Made by a program: the position numbers and the translations under genes | Notes under the pieces: model-generated | What the model saw: the letters and a program-made list of their open reading frames with translations, nothing else | Told to the model about the DNA's origin: nothing | The model's database searches: none | Assembly: GCF_001636425.1 (NCBI RefSeq) | Contig: NZ_KV440953.1 | Coordinates: 2,678,847-2,742,846, forward strand | DNA from: Heyndrickxia acidicola | GTDB taxonomy: Bacteria; Bacillota; Bacilli; Bacillales; Bacillaceae_C | Reading direction: 5' to 3' | DNA length: 64,000 nt | Part shown: piece after piece, positions 35,082 through 43,773 of the stretch | How positions within the stretch are numbered: the first letter of the stretch is position 1 | How the letters are laid out: every line of letters begins with the position of its first letter

Positions 35082-35942
35082 TCACTCTTTTACGTACCAT
35101 GTATGAATAATCGCTAAATTAATCAGATAGTCAAAATCAATTTGCAGGACTGGCTCCTTCCAGGAAACTACTGCAATGACCACGGGATGAATTTTTTGTG
35201 TAAAAGGAATGAGTACAATTTGTGTATCCAGCTGGACAATGATTTCTTCATTTAACATTTCAAGCTGCTCTTCCTGGATTTCAACCCCAAGGCTGATACC
35301 GAGATCCTGCTGAAAGGTCTCATCATCTTTTTTGCATATGACCGTTATTTCCTGCCTGCATTCCTCGCCGTAAGTAGACAAAAAGCTTTCCAGGCTGTTT
35401 CGGTAATCATCAATATCTGTCCAATCCTGTTTACTAAAGGCTGATTTATCGACGCGGTCCAAAATCGTCGTAAACAAATGGCTCTTGCTTTTTGTCTTGA
35501 CGATCACCTGTTTCATTTCTTCATTTACATTCTCTACTTCACTGACTACGCCGAGCTCTGTCCCGCCAATTTTTGAAATGGTGGGTGTAAGAAAAAGGGC
35601 TAAATCCACGAAAATGAACATTCCTGCATACAGTGTATAGGTCTGCCAATCTGCAGAGCGGAATCCTTTGTCTGAAAGAAGAAAGACAATGCCCACGAGA
35701 AACAAGAAGTACCAGGTGCGCCTGAGATTTTGCTTGTATTGCCGAAAAAAATTAGGAAATGCCCAGCTGCAGTAAAGCATCACTGCTGCAAAGCCAATTA
35801 ATAAATACCATTTATGCGACTGGGCAAATATGAAAAATGGCTTCCCCCAATAGGCATTTAAAATACACACTACGATGATGGCTGCAATAGGTACAATAAT
35901 CTTCCATACTAGCCACGTTCTTTCCTGGCTTGGTTCCTCCAC
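35082..35942 (-). CDS. SpoIISA-family membrane toxin
   Basis: This 286-aa protein has four predicted N-terminal helices and a cytosolic GAF-like domain. The segment RRTWYFLFLVGIVFLL...FIFVDLALFLTPTISKIGGTEL matches by eye the TM2-TM3 region of B. subtilis SpoIISA (RKTWYLLF...ALIDAFIFL...KLAGSEL). The C-terminal VLIPFTQKIHPVVI...DFDYLIN matches its VLIPFT...FDYLL end. It has one helix more at the N-terminus than the 248-aa B. subtilis protein. SpoIISA disrupts the membrane and kills the cell unless SpoIISB is bound. The GTG start at 35942 follows AAAGGAGG by seven bases. A candidate antitoxin gene lies 77 bp downstream. Confidence 0.75.
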   Translation of the reverse strand: MEEPSQERTWLVWKIIVPIAAIIVVCILNAYWGKPFFIFAQSHKWYLLIGFAAVMLYCSWAFPNFFRQYKQNLRRTWYFLFLVGIVFLLSDKGFRSADWQTYTLYAGMFIFVDLALFLTPTISKIGGTELGVVSEVENVNEEMKQVIVKTKSKSHLFTTILDRVDKSAFSKQDWTDIDDYRNSLESFLSTYGEECRQEITVICKKDDETFQQDLGISLGVEIQEEQLEMLNEEIIVQLDTQIVLIPFTQKIHPVVIAVVSWKEPVLQIDFDYLINLAIIHTWYVKE

Positions 35943-36211
35943 GGTTTCTCCTCCTTTGTTAAGCATGAACAATATCTTTTTGATAATTGAGGCATGAAGG
36001 CTTCTTTATGCAGCATCTCAATCCCCAGCCGTAGATTACTATACTATATGTCGGGTCATTTACAGACATTCAATGTCCTGCTTGGTCCTGCATGAACATT
36101 TTATAAAAAGGGTTTTGCCATATCTGAAAACATTGATACAAAACCTCTTTCAAAAAGTATACATCACAATACACTTTTTTAAAAAAATTCAGATATATTC
36201 ACTTCTATTAA

Positions 36212-36243
36212 AAGACCCCGGATCAAAACAGGATCCGGGGTCT
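36212..36243 (-). terminator. Terminator after L,D-transpeptidase gene
   Basis: GACCCCGGATC and GATCCGGGGTC pair perfectly; on the minus strand TTTTAATAG follows. Confidence 0.7.
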
Positions 36244-36297
36244 CTCTCTGTAACTGGCTGTCATGGACGGGCACACCACGTTACATTTATCACACCA

Positions 36298-37188
36298 TTA
36301 TAATGCACCAGTAGTAAAAGGTGCCGAATCAAGAGGAGTTTCAATGATAACAGGGTGTTTCTTCGGATTCAGCCACTTCAGAATTTTTATCACATTTTGC
36401 TCAGAGACGGCTGTACAGCCAAGTGTATAGTTCCCCTTTTGAATATGGAAAAAGACGGCGCTTCCCTTGCCTGGTATGCGATTTGTATTATAATTAATGA
36501 CAAATCCGTAATCGTATTGAGGAATATACATTTTCTCGCTTTGTTCATGTGTCTTCTTTATCGATTGAAGAGTGTTATAATATTGGGATTTTGGATTATC
36601 CACCCAGACGCTATCGCTAGTCAGTCTTATATATTTTAGTTTTGTACCAGGATTCGCTTGTCTGCCAAATGCTTCGGTAATGGTAAATTTCCCAGTAGGA
36701 GAGCCTACTGAATTCTCATTAAAATTTGAGACAAAGCCACTTTTGCCAATAATTCCACTGATATTCAGCATTTGAACCCACTTTCCATTCGACTGTTTAT
36801 CAAAGGTTTGGACAGTTGCCTGGCTCGTCCCCTTGCTTGGTGTGGTTACAAGAATAAGCTGCTGATTACTTCCAATTGTTTTAAACTCATTTGCAATGGT
36901 ACTGGATGTAGCCCGCTGAAGATAGGCAGCACTCGCATATGCCGATTTTCCCTGGAAGGTAAAAGAAGCCCAGCCATTACTGATAGACTTTACCTGTATA
37001 ATCTGATTGCTTTTTAAAGCTCCTAGAATATGATTATGAGTACTTGGGCCAGTCCTTACATTCAATAGGTTTGCCTTAACCTGATAGGTTCCTGAGCTGC
37101 TGGCATCTGATGTTGTATGCATCTGAATAAACAATGACAAAACGAATATAGCTGCCATCATTTGTTTCAGCCAAGATTTCTTCTTCAT
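36298..37188 (-). CDS. SH3-domain L,D-transpeptidase family protein
   Basis: This 296-aa exported protein has a signal peptide (residues 1-29) and one SH3b domain (YQVKANLLNVRTGPST, about 35-92). A C-terminal YkuD-like domain has the catalytic His248 in FFHIQKG and Cys258 in LGCTAVSE (HxxxxxxxxxC variant of the HXX14-17[S/T]HGChN motif). Members form or edit peptidoglycan cross-links or attach protein to the wall; the TLGCTAVS variant is typical of the ErfK/YbiS-like branch. It is monocistronic, with GAGGG before the ATG. Confidence 0.85.
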   Translation of the reverse strand: MKKKSWLKQMMAAIFVLSLFIQMHTTSDASSSGTYQVKANLLNVRTGPSTHNHILGALKSNQIIQVKSISNGWASFTFQGKSAYASAAYLQRATSSTIANEFKTIGSNQQLILVTTPSKGTSQATVQTFDKQSNGKWVQMLNISGIIGKSGFVSNFNENSVGSPTGKFTITEAFGRQANPGTKLKYIRLTSDSVWVDNPKSQYYNTLQSIKKTHEQSEKMYIPQYDYGFVINYNTNRIPGKGSAVFFHIQKGNYTLGCTAVSEQNVIKILKWLNPKKHPVIIETPLDSAPFTTGAL

Positions 37189-37282
37189 TTTTTTCCCTCG
37201 CTTTAATAGATTTACTAATTGAAAGTATACTATAGTTTTTGCAACCCTAAAATGGAACTATACTACTATGATCCATCTGTTA

Positions 37283-37475
37283 TCTGTTTATAAAAGGCTG
37301 TTTTCGCATAGATTGTTGCTTTACGTATAAAGGATTATTTCGTGTGTTGTCTGTCTTCGTGGCATCTTTTCGTATGCTATTCACAAGTATTAATACTGAA
37401 TATATATTTAAAATGATATTTCTGTGTCCCATAGCAACAAAGTTTACGAAAAGAGCCTTATAAAAAGGCTGTTTC
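37283..37475. repeat. MITE-like family C, complete copy
   Basis: Terminal arms AAGGCTGTTTTCGCATAGAT (left) and AAGGCTCTTTTCGTAAACTT (right, complement) continue to TTGTTGCT on both sides, giving about 28-bp inverted repeats. The interior is noncoding. The same architecture recurs inverted at 57112-57290. Confidence 0.8.
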
Positions 37476-37621
37476 ATTCTACCTGTTGAATTCAAATCAT
37501 CATAGTGCTTTAACTCTGACTTTGGTATTGCCTTAATCATCCTGCCGGTTAATTCCTCTCGAAGCACTTGTTTCCATTACGATTGATTCAATAACGAGTA
37601 AAAAATGCAGCAGATCCTATG

Positions 37622-37655
37622 AAAAAAGAGAAGGAATAAGTTCCTTCTCTTTTTT
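37622..37655. terminator. Bidirectional terminator-like hairpin
   Basis: AAAAAGAGAAGGAA and TTCCTTCTCTTTTT form a perfect stem with a TAAG loop. A family-C left arm begins immediately after it. Confidence 0.75.
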
Positions 37656-37745
37656 CGTATAGATTATTGCTTTTCGTACAATAGATAAATCCCGTAATTC
37701 GTCGTGCACCCTTTCGTAGACGAATGACAAGTTTAATATCAAACC
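37655..37745. repeat. MITE-like family C, left fragment
   Basis: CGTATAGATTATTGCTTTTC followed by GTACAATAGATAAATCC matches the left half of the copies at 10.9 and 53.8 kb. Confidence 0.55.
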
Positions 37746-37808
37746 TGTTGTTTTAATTATCTTTATTTTGTTAAATAGGAGCAATGGCTGTGAAAAGAGA
37801 CTTTTCGG

Positions 37809-38426
37809 TCAAACCTGATTTACAGCATGGATGCTATCCACGATAGCTTTGGCTCTTTTTTCTATGTCTTCGGGCTTACCGCTCACAAGACTTCCTCCAG
37901 CTCCTACTGCAATAGCCCCTGCTTCAAGCCAATTCTTTGCGTTGCTTTTCGTAATGCCTCCTGTAGGAATGAACTTTACTCTAGGAAAAGGTCCCTGCAG
38001 GCTTTTCATATATTCTGGGCCAAAAACAGAAGCGGGAAATAGCTTAAGTGTTTGAAAGCCTTCGTTCACTGCAGCTAAGATATCTGTCGGCGTTAAAACA
38101 CCAGGTATATACGGTATGCCCTTCTCTAAAGTCCATCTTCCTACCTCTGTATGAAATCCAGGACTAATGAGAAAGCTTGCTCCTGCTTCCCATGCCAATT
38201 TGGCCTGTTCAAGCGATGTAATTGTTCCTGCCCCAATGATCGCCTCTTTTTTATCGGCAAAGTACTGAATGACCTTTTCTGCCTCCGGAATGGTAAAGGT
38301 AATCTCCAGGACTTTTATGCCGCCGCGCAATAATGCTTCTCCCTTTGCAATGGCTTCTTCAACATGTGATGCCCGCAGAACCGCTATCAGCTTTTTATTT
38401 TCGAGCAATGATAATAAAGTGGTCAT
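37809..38426 (-). CDS. eda: KHG/KDPG aldolase
   Basis: This 205-aa class I aldolase splits 2-keto-3-deoxy-6-phosphogluconate into pyruvate and glyceraldehyde 3-phosphate. The Schiff-base Lys128 lies in TLKLFPAS and the catalytic Glu41 in VLEITF; the phosphate loop GGITKSNAKNW is present. It is the last gene of a six-gene run that also contains a KDG-type kinase, so the two would form the standard KDG branch. It follows the hexuloisomerase gene after 12 bp. Confidence 0.9.
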   Translation of the reverse strand: MTTLLSLLENKKLIAVLRASHVEEAIAKGEALLRGGIKVLEITFTIPEAEKVIQYFADKKEAIIGAGTITSLEQAKLAWEAGASFLISPGFHTEVGRWTLEKGIPYIPGVLTPTDILAAVNEGFQTLKLFPASVFGPEYMKSLQGPFPRVKFIPTGGITKSNAKNWLEAGAIAVGAGGSLVSGKPEDIEKRAKAIVDSIHAVNQV

Positions 38427-38438
38427 AGCAGCCTCCCC

Positions 38439-38990
38439 CTATTCCAAATTATTGTGCCGAACAAATGCCTCTTCATTTCCGGACTTCTGGCCACGGACAA
38501 TGGCTAGACAAACTGCATCAAAATAAATATGGACAGATTGATCAAATAACGAGCTTAATGGCTGTTCACTAAAAAGTTCTCCTTCTTTACGATACTTTGT
38601 AGCGGCTGGAATATGAATGGTACATTCGGAGGCATGCGCGAGTTTAGACTTTTGGTCACTGGTAACTACCACTACCATGACACCATTATTCTTTGCTTTT
38701 TCTGCCATGCCGACAATAGTGCTTGTCGTTCCGGAACCGGAGATTGCTATTAAAATATCTCCTTTCTGCACGGACGGAGTAGTGGTTTCGCCTACTACGT
38801 ACACATGTAATCCCAGATGCATCAGTCTCATGGCGAAGGATTTGGCCATCAACCTCGAGCGGCCCTCCCCCAAAACAAAGATTCTTTGGTTAGTGGATAA
38901 TACGTCCACTAATTTCTCTACATTGCTCCGATCAACTTTTTTAAATACTTCTTGAATCTCATTTAAAATTGTTTCAATTGCTTCACTCAT
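38439..38990 (-). CDS. hxlB: 6-phospho-3-hexuloisomerase (SIS domain)
   Basis: This 183-aa SIS-domain protein has the signature of PHI: GEGRSRLMAKSFAMRLMHLG, then VVGETTTPSV and ISGSGTTS. PHI interconverts hexulose 6-phosphate (3-keto) and fructose 6-phosphate in the ribulose monophosphate pathway. The ATG at 38990 overlaps the stop of the synthase gene (ATGA); GGGAGG lies in front. Its presence beside KDG-pathway genes rather than alone with hxlA is unusual. Confidence 0.85.
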   Translation of the reverse strand: MSEAIETILNEIQEVFKKVDRSNVEKLVDVLSTNQRIFVLGEGRSRLMAKSFAMRLMHLGLHVYVVGETTTPSVQKGDILIAISGSGTTSTIVGMAEKAKNNGVMVVVVTSDQKSKLAHASECTIHIPAATKYRKEGELFSEQPLSSLFDQSVHIYFDAVCLAIVRGQKSGNEEAFVRHNNLE

Positions 38991-39607
38991 GACAATGCCT
39001 CCCATGCTTTTCTAATTTCCCGTGCTGCTTTTTTAGGATCCTCTGCTTTTGAAATAGCGGACCCTACAATAAGGACATCCGGATTCAGCTTTTTTAATTC
39101 AGCCAGTGTATCAATCCCTATCCCGCCAGCAGCCGCTACTTCCTGATGCCCCGATACAGATAGTGAAACCCATTGAGCTTTTCCTCCATGCTCCTGTTGG
39201 TCCTTGCTGATATGCTTGCACACTACTACATTGTCAAACTGCTCAATGTATTTCAGATTTTCCTCTAGTGTATTCAATAAATCGATCATTACTTTTTTTC
39301 CAAAACGCTCTGCTGTTTCGACACAGACATCCAGCGTTACGGCTGGTGCAGCCCCCATAACCGTTGCAATATCAGCTCCAGCTTGAAAACACATTTCAAA
39401 TTCGTATTTGGCATTATCAAACGTTTTAATATCGGCAACAATGAACTTATTTGGAAAACGCTTTTTCATTTCCTTAATGCTTTTAACGCCAAACTCTTTT
39501 ATTAAAGAGGTTCCTATCTCAATCCAATCAATTTCCTGCTCGGCCTTTTCAGCAATAGCTATTGCTTCTTCAATAGTTAAACGATCGAGTGCCAATTGTA
39601 TTTTCAC
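38987..39607 (-). CDS. hxlA: 3-hexulose-6-phosphate synthase-like protein
   Basis: The protein has 206 aa and belongs to the OMP-decarboxylase suprafamily. The active-site signature D-x-K-x-x-D is Asp59-Lys61-Asp64 in VADIKTFD, with Asp8 in LALDR. The KT.D form and the FKAG-like FQAGADIATVMG are typical of hexulose-phosphate synthase rather than 3-keto-gulonate-6-P decarboxylase (which has KIAD). HPS condenses formaldehyde with ribulose 5-phosphate, or runs the reverse. Starts at GTG overlapping the transporter stop (GTGA). Whether it handles formaldehyde or another substrate here is open. Confidence 0.8.
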   Translation of the reverse strand: MKIQLALDRLTIEEAIAIAEKAEQEIDWIEIGTSLIKEFGVKSIKEMKKRFPNKFIVADIKTFDNAKYEFEMCFQAGADIATVMGAAPAVTLDVCVETAERFGKKVMIDLLNTLEENLKYIEQFDNVVVCKHISKDQQEHGGKAQWVSLSVSGHQEVAAAGGIGIDTLAELKKLNPDVLIVGSAISKAEDPKKAAREIRKAWEALS

Positions 39608-40902
39608 TTGACAGCCACCTCTTCTTTTACGTAATCCGTTTTAGTTAGTAAGGACTTTTTTTGTGTACGGACTGCCATTGTCAAGATTACAGAAACCAAA
39701 AGAGCCCCTGCCATAAAGATATAGCTTGCAGTCGCACTGCCCGTCACACCATTCAAATAGCCAACTACATATGCACCTACAAACGAACCGAGTGCTCCCA
39801 TACTATTGATTAGGGCATTCGCTCCACCTGCCACTTTTTTAGGAAGTAGTTCGGGAATAATAGCAAAAAACGGACCATACGGAGCATACATAGCACCGCC
39901 TGCTATGGCTAATAAAACAAATGAAAGCCAAAAGTTCGAAGTCCCGACCACGTAGGATGCGAAGAATGCCACCGTACCAATTAAAAGGGAAACCCAAACA
40001 AAAGTTTTTCGATTCATCGTTTTATCAGAGAAATAGGAAACCAAGAGCATTCCCAATGTTGCAAGTACATAAGGAACGGCGGATAGCCAGCCTGTTTGTA
40101 CTATACTGAGGGTTGAACTGCTTTTAATAATGGATGGAAGCCACATTACGAAACCATAGACCCCAATGCTCCATGCAAAATATTGAATAGAGAGTAAAAT
40201 AACCGTTTTTGAACGAAATGCTTCCTTATAGCTGGTCATTCGGCTAAAGCCTTCTTGCTCTTCCTTCATAGCATTTTCAAGGTCTTGCTTTTCCTGATTG
40301 GTCAGCCACTTGGCATCCTTAGGCCTGTCATTAACGAGTTTCAGCCATACGAAAGCCCAAATGATGGCAGGCAGGCCTTCAATTAAAAACATCCCTCTCC
40401 AATTAAACGCTTTCAATAAATAGCCTGAAACTATGGACATCCACAATACCGTTACGGGATTCCCAAGTATTAAAAAGGTGTTGGCACGAGACCTTTCCCT
40501 TTTTAAAAACCAATGGCTTAAGAAAACAAGCATCGAAGGCATTACAGCGCTTTCAACCACTCCAAGGAAAAACCGGATAGGATAAAGCCAAGCTACGTTG
40601 TGCACAAGACCTGTAGCAGATGCTAAAGCCCCCCAAAAAAGCAGGCTCCAAAATACTAACCTCTTGGCACTTTTATTTTCAGCATAGTGAGCGCCTGGTA
40701 CCTGAAAAAAGAAGTATCCAAGAAAAAACAAAGCAGATAGAAAAGAGGCAACACCTGTAGTGATATGCAGGTCTCCAGCCATTCCTCCGGCTGCACCGAA
40801 GCTGTAGTTTGCTCGATCAAAGTATGCAAGACTATAAGTAATAAACGCAATCGGTATCAAATAGAAAAAACGCTTTTTTGCTGCTGTATTTTTTTGTTTC
40901 AT
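39604..40902 (-). CDS. MFS transporter, anion:cation symporter (ACS) family
   Basis: This 432-aa, 12-helix transporter has the ACS signature FDRANYSFGAAGGM after TM1, RFFLGVVESAVMPSML in TM4-5 and WRGMFLIEGLPAI at TM6. Members of this family import hexuronates, glucarate, galactonate and other sugar acids with H+. With the neighbouring KDG kinase and aldolase, a sugar acid or keto-sugar acid is the likely substrate. Its ATG overlaps the kinase stop. Confidence 0.88.
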   Translation of the reverse strand: MKQKNTAAKKRFFYLIPIAFITYSLAYFDRANYSFGAAGGMAGDLHITTGVASFLSALFFLGYFFFQVPGAHYAENKSAKRLVFWSLLFWGALASATGLVHNVAWLYPIRFFLGVVESAVMPSMLVFLSHWFLKRERSRANTFLILGNPVTVLWMSIVSGYLLKAFNWRGMFLIEGLPAIIWAFVWLKLVNDRPKDAKWLTNQEKQDLENAMKEEQEGFSRMTSYKEAFRSKTVILLSIQYFAWSIGVYGFVMWLPSIIKSSSTLSIVQTGWLSAVPYVLATLGMLLVSYFSDKTMNRKTFVWVSLLIGTVAFFASYVVGTSNFWLSFVLLAIAGGAMYAPYGPFFAIIPELLPKKVAGGANALINSMGALGSFVGAYVVGYLNGVTGSATASYIFMAGALLVSVILTMAVRTQKKSLLTKTDYVKEEVAVK

Positions 40903-41852
40903 ACCACTGCACCCCTTTTCATAAATTGTTCAAGTTCTGTTCTGGTTGGAAGTCCTTCCTTGTCCCCTGCAGACATTACAGCCAGAGCCCCAATGGCATT
41001 TGCCCTTTGAACGGCTTCAAAATAAGATAAACCATCAAACAAACCGCTGATTACACCAACGGCAAACCCATCTCCGGCTCCGACCGTATCTGCCACTCTC
41101 TCCACTTTTATACCGGGAACGATCCCATTTTCTTGCTGTGTCGCCACATAGGCTCCCTCTTTGCCTAATTTTATTACTACAAGCCCTACTCCCTTATCTA
41201 AATAGTAAGCGGCAATATCCTTCGGTTCCTGGAATCCTGTCAGCAATGCTCCTTCTGAGATACCAGGGAACAGCCAATCGGCACGGCATGCAAAGGATTG
41301 GATGACTGAGATCATTTCTTTCTCATTTTTCCAAAGGGATGGGCGCAAATTAGGATCGAAAGAAATGGTCTTCCCTTCTGTTTTGGCTTTCTTTAAAATA
41401 TGCTCAGCAAGCTCTCTGACAGGATTTGAAAGCGCAAGAGGAATGCCTGTCATATGATAATGGCGTGCCGTTATTTGAGCCAGTTCCGGAAAGTCCTCGC
41501 AGGACATTTGATTGGCTGCTGAAAAGCTTCTGTAATACTGAACAAAGGGATCACCAGCCTCCACTTTCTCCTTCAGCTGGAAGCCTGTCAGTTTTTCGCT
41601 GTCTCTTTTAATAAGAGAAATGTTCACTTTTTCTTTTTGCAGCTCTTCTATGATATAGGTACCAATTGGATCGATGCCCACTTTACTCAGCCAGGCTACA
41701 TTAAATCCCAGTCTTGCCATACCGATGGAAACATTCGTTTCAGCCCCGGCCAGTTCTTTTGTGAATTCCTTTACTTTTGATAGATTTCCCTTAGTATTGG
41801 CCATGAACATGCCCATGGCTTCGCCAAATGTCAGCATGTCAAACTGTTTCAT
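40899..41852 (-). CDS. PfkB-family sugar kinase, 2-keto-3-deoxygluconokinase-like
   Basis: The 317-aa protein opens with the PfkB N-terminal motif (ETNVSIGMARLG, AWLSKVGIDPIG) and ends with the catalytic DTVGAGDGFAVGVISGL, in which the last Asp is the base. The spacing and the RRSxSA-like YYRSFSAANQ segment fit KdgK. It would phosphorylate KDG to KDPG, the substrate of the aldolase in the same operon. It overlaps the upstream epimerase gene by 14 bp. Confidence 0.85.
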   Translation of the reverse strand: MKQFDMLTFGEAMGMFMANTKGNLSKVKEFTKELAGAETNVSIGMARLGFNVAWLSKVGIDPIGTYIIEELQKEKVNISLIKRDSEKLTGFQLKEKVEAGDPFVQYYRSFSAANQMSCEDFPELAQITARHYHMTGIPLALSNPVRELAEHILKKAKTEGKTISFDPNLRPSLWKNEKEMISVIQSFACRADWLFPGISEGALLTGFQEPKDIAAYYLDKGVGLVVIKLGKEGAYVATQQENGIVPGIKVERVADTVGAGDGFAVGVISGLFDGLSYFEAVQRANAIGALAVMSAGDKEGLPTRTELEQFMKRGAVV

Positions 41853-42603
41853 AATGGGCTCCTCCTTCAGTAATCATAGAATAATAGTCTTTCAAGCTGC
41901 GAGTATCAACAGGAAATTCCACTGCAATCGGCGTTGCATTTGAATGCCCCTCCTGCAGCCGTTTCCATTTAAAATTTGTATGAGGAGAAATCGCAACCGT
42001 TGTGAAGCCGTCTTCTGCTTGAACGACTTCTTTTATATGAATATACTTTGTGTGCGCTTTCATTTTCTCGATTGCAGCTGATGGATCCTCCTTTACGTAC
42101 AGCCAGTTTCCAATATCACACGTAAAGTATATAGAAATAGCTTCCTTCTCGCAGCGCTCAAAGAATGCCGCAAGCCTTTCGACTTTTCCACCTTCTTGTG
42201 TCTGATCATTTTCAACGGTTATACAGTATCGCCCGATTGCTGTTTCTGTAAGCACCCTTAAATCCTCCATACAGCTGTCAGGAGTATAATGGCCCAGGGA
42301 AAACTTAATGAGTTTCGCGTCCAAGCATTGCCCCTCAAGTAAAGCCTGCTTAATTTGCTCTGTATTTAACCCTCCATTTAAATTAAATAAGGGAATGGGG
42401 CATGAATAATATCCCACTAATCCTATATCATTCAGCATCGTTTTAATATCTGAAACGGAAGGAAGCTCTTCTTTTAGCAGTTCTCGGCGTATTTCCACTC
42501 CTGAAAACCCGGCCGCTTTAATCATTTTAAAAAGGCTCTGGTAGCCCTCCTGACTGACTTCAGCAGCAGTGAAGGAGTTCATCGTAATCAAAACATCAAC
42601 CAC
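41839..42603 (-). CDS. TIM-barrel sugar isomerase/epimerase-like protein
   Basis: This 254-aa protein is of the xylose-isomerase-like (AP endonuclease 2) superfamily. Metal ligands are suggested by GVEIRREL (Glu near 37), ITVENDQT, FTCDIGNW and YIHIKEV. Relatives epimerise or dehydrate keto-sugars and inositol derivatives. It is the first gene of the operon, with a GTG start, GAAGGGGG before it and two operators 20-66 bp upstream. The exact reaction is unknown. Confidence 0.7.
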   Translation of the reverse strand: MVDVLITMNSFTAAEVSQEGYQSLFKMIKAAGFSGVEIRRELLKEELPSVSDIKTMLNDIGLVGYYSCPIPLFNLNGGLNTEQIKQALLEGQCLDAKLIKFSLGHYTPDSCMEDLRVLTETAIGRYCITVENDQTQEGGKVERLAAFFERCEKEAISIYFTCDIGNWLYVKEDPSAAIEKMKAHTKYIHIKEVVQAEDGFTTVAISPHTNFKWKRLQEGHSNATPIAVEFPVDTRSLKDYYSMITEGGAHYETV

Positions 42604-42622
42604 TTGTATTCCCCCTTCTTTT

Positions 42623-42638
42623 TTGGTACCGTTCCCAT
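42623..42638. promoter_or_regulatory. LacI-type operator O1
   Basis: Read on the minus strand, ATGGGAACGGTACCAA lies just before the first gene of the sugar operon; it matches O2 and O3. Confidence 0.7.
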
Positions 42639-42653
42639 TAATCTTTAAAAATT

Positions 42654-42669
42654 ATGGTACCGCTCCCAT
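42654..42669. promoter_or_regulatory. LacI-type operator O2
   Basis: ATGGGAGCGGTACCAT (minus strand), 31 bp (about three helical turns) from O1. The central CG is conserved. Confidence 0.75.
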
Positions 42670-42676
42670 TTCCATT

Positions 42677-42707
42677 CATAAAGAAGAATCAATTATTCCT
42701 CTTTATG
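42677..42707 (-). terminator. Hairpin at the end of the regulator gene
   Basis: CATAAAGAGGAAT and ATTCTTCTTTATG (minus strand) form a stem overlapping the stop codon; there is no long T-run, so termination is probably partial. Confidence 0.4.
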
Positions 42708-43754
42708 AAAGTGTTTTTTAACGGATGGGGTTGAACCCCTTTTTATCAAACTTGCATGATAAGATAACGTTTGAGGCAGCATTGGTGTGCCATTAATACG
42801 TTTTATTATCAATTCTGCACAGGACTTTCCAATCTCACTGGTAGGCTGTTCAATTGTTGTAATACCTGAGTAAACTGCGCTTGCCCACTCCGGATTATCA
42901 AATCCGATGAGCGCTACATCCTCCGGAACCCTCATCCCTTTGCTTTGCAGCGCCAAAATAACTTTTAATAAAATGACACTATTTGCACAGAATATGGCTC
43001 TCGACTGAGACTGCGTTTTCCCGAGGAAATTCTCAAGACACATCTCCAGCTCATCATCCTTCTTCAAGTCTGCCACATAGATATCCTCAAGGCTTGGATG
43101 GTGGACATCTGTAAGCTTTAACGCTTCCTGGAAAGCATGAAATCTTTCTTTACGCACGCTAATATCAGTAACTGGTTCAGTAAACCATGCAATCCGTTCG
43201 TAATGTTGTGATTGCAAATAGGATACTGCCTTGTATGTCGCCTGTTGATTATCAATTCCAACTAGATCAAACGAAAGCTCCGGAACCTTTCTATCTACGA
43301 GAACAATCGGTGTATTCCCATCATTAAAAAGCTCTTCAAGGAATGGATTGGTTCCGCCAGTTGTTTGAATAATAAGCCCGTCAATCCGGTGCGCCTGCAG
43401 CATAGAAATGTATTCCTTTTCCTTCTGCGGATTGTTGTCTGTGTTACATATTAAAAGAGCATAGCCATTCTCTTTACAGACATCCTCAGCCCCTCTAAGA
43501 ATGGCGGTTGTATAAGGATTTGTAATGTCTGCTACAATCGCACCAATGAGAAAGCTTTTATTCCCCTTCAATCCTCTGGCCATGTGATTAGGCTTATAAT
43601 TTAATTGTTCAATGACTTCCTGAATTTTTCTCTTCGTATTTTCCGATAATTCATGAAAACGGCCGCTTAAGTACCGGGAAACAGTTGATTTGGATACCCC
43701 GGCAGCCTTTGCAACATCATAAATTGTAATTTTGATTGGTTCTTTTTTTTCCAT
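42693..43754 (-). CDS. LacI-family regulator of the hexulose/KDG operon
   Basis: The 353-aa protein has the HTH TIYDVAKAAGVSKSTVSRYL (residues 10-29), the hinge YKPNHMARGLKGNKS and the sugar-binding fold. A matching operator (43774-43789) lies 20 bp before its own start, and two more lie before the operon downstream. The likely role is repression relieved by a sugar-phosphate or keto-acid; KdgR of B. subtilis is a comparable LacI member, but identity is not established. Confidence 0.88.
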   Translation of the reverse strand: MEKKEPIKITIYDVAKAAGVSKSTVSRYLSGRFHELSENTKRKIQEVIEQLNYKPNHMARGLKGNKSFLIGAIVADITNPYTTAILRGAEDVCKENGYALLICNTDNNPQKEKEYISMLQAHRIDGLIIQTTGGTNPFLEELFNDGNTPIVLVDRKVPELSFDLVGIDNQQATYKAVSYLQSQHYERIAWFTEPVTDISVRKERFHAFQEALKLTDVHHPSLEDIYVADLKKDDELEMCLENFLGKTQSQSRAIFCANSVILLKVILALQSKGMRVPEDVALIGFDNPEWASAVYSGITTIEQPTSEIGKSCAELIIKRINGTPMLPQTLSYHASLIKRGSTPSVKKHFHKEE

Positions 43755-43773
43755 CTAATCATCCATTCTGTTT

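Noticed and set aside
37280-37567. 95-codon minus-strand frame
   Set aside because: Most of it is family-C repeat; there is no ribosome site.
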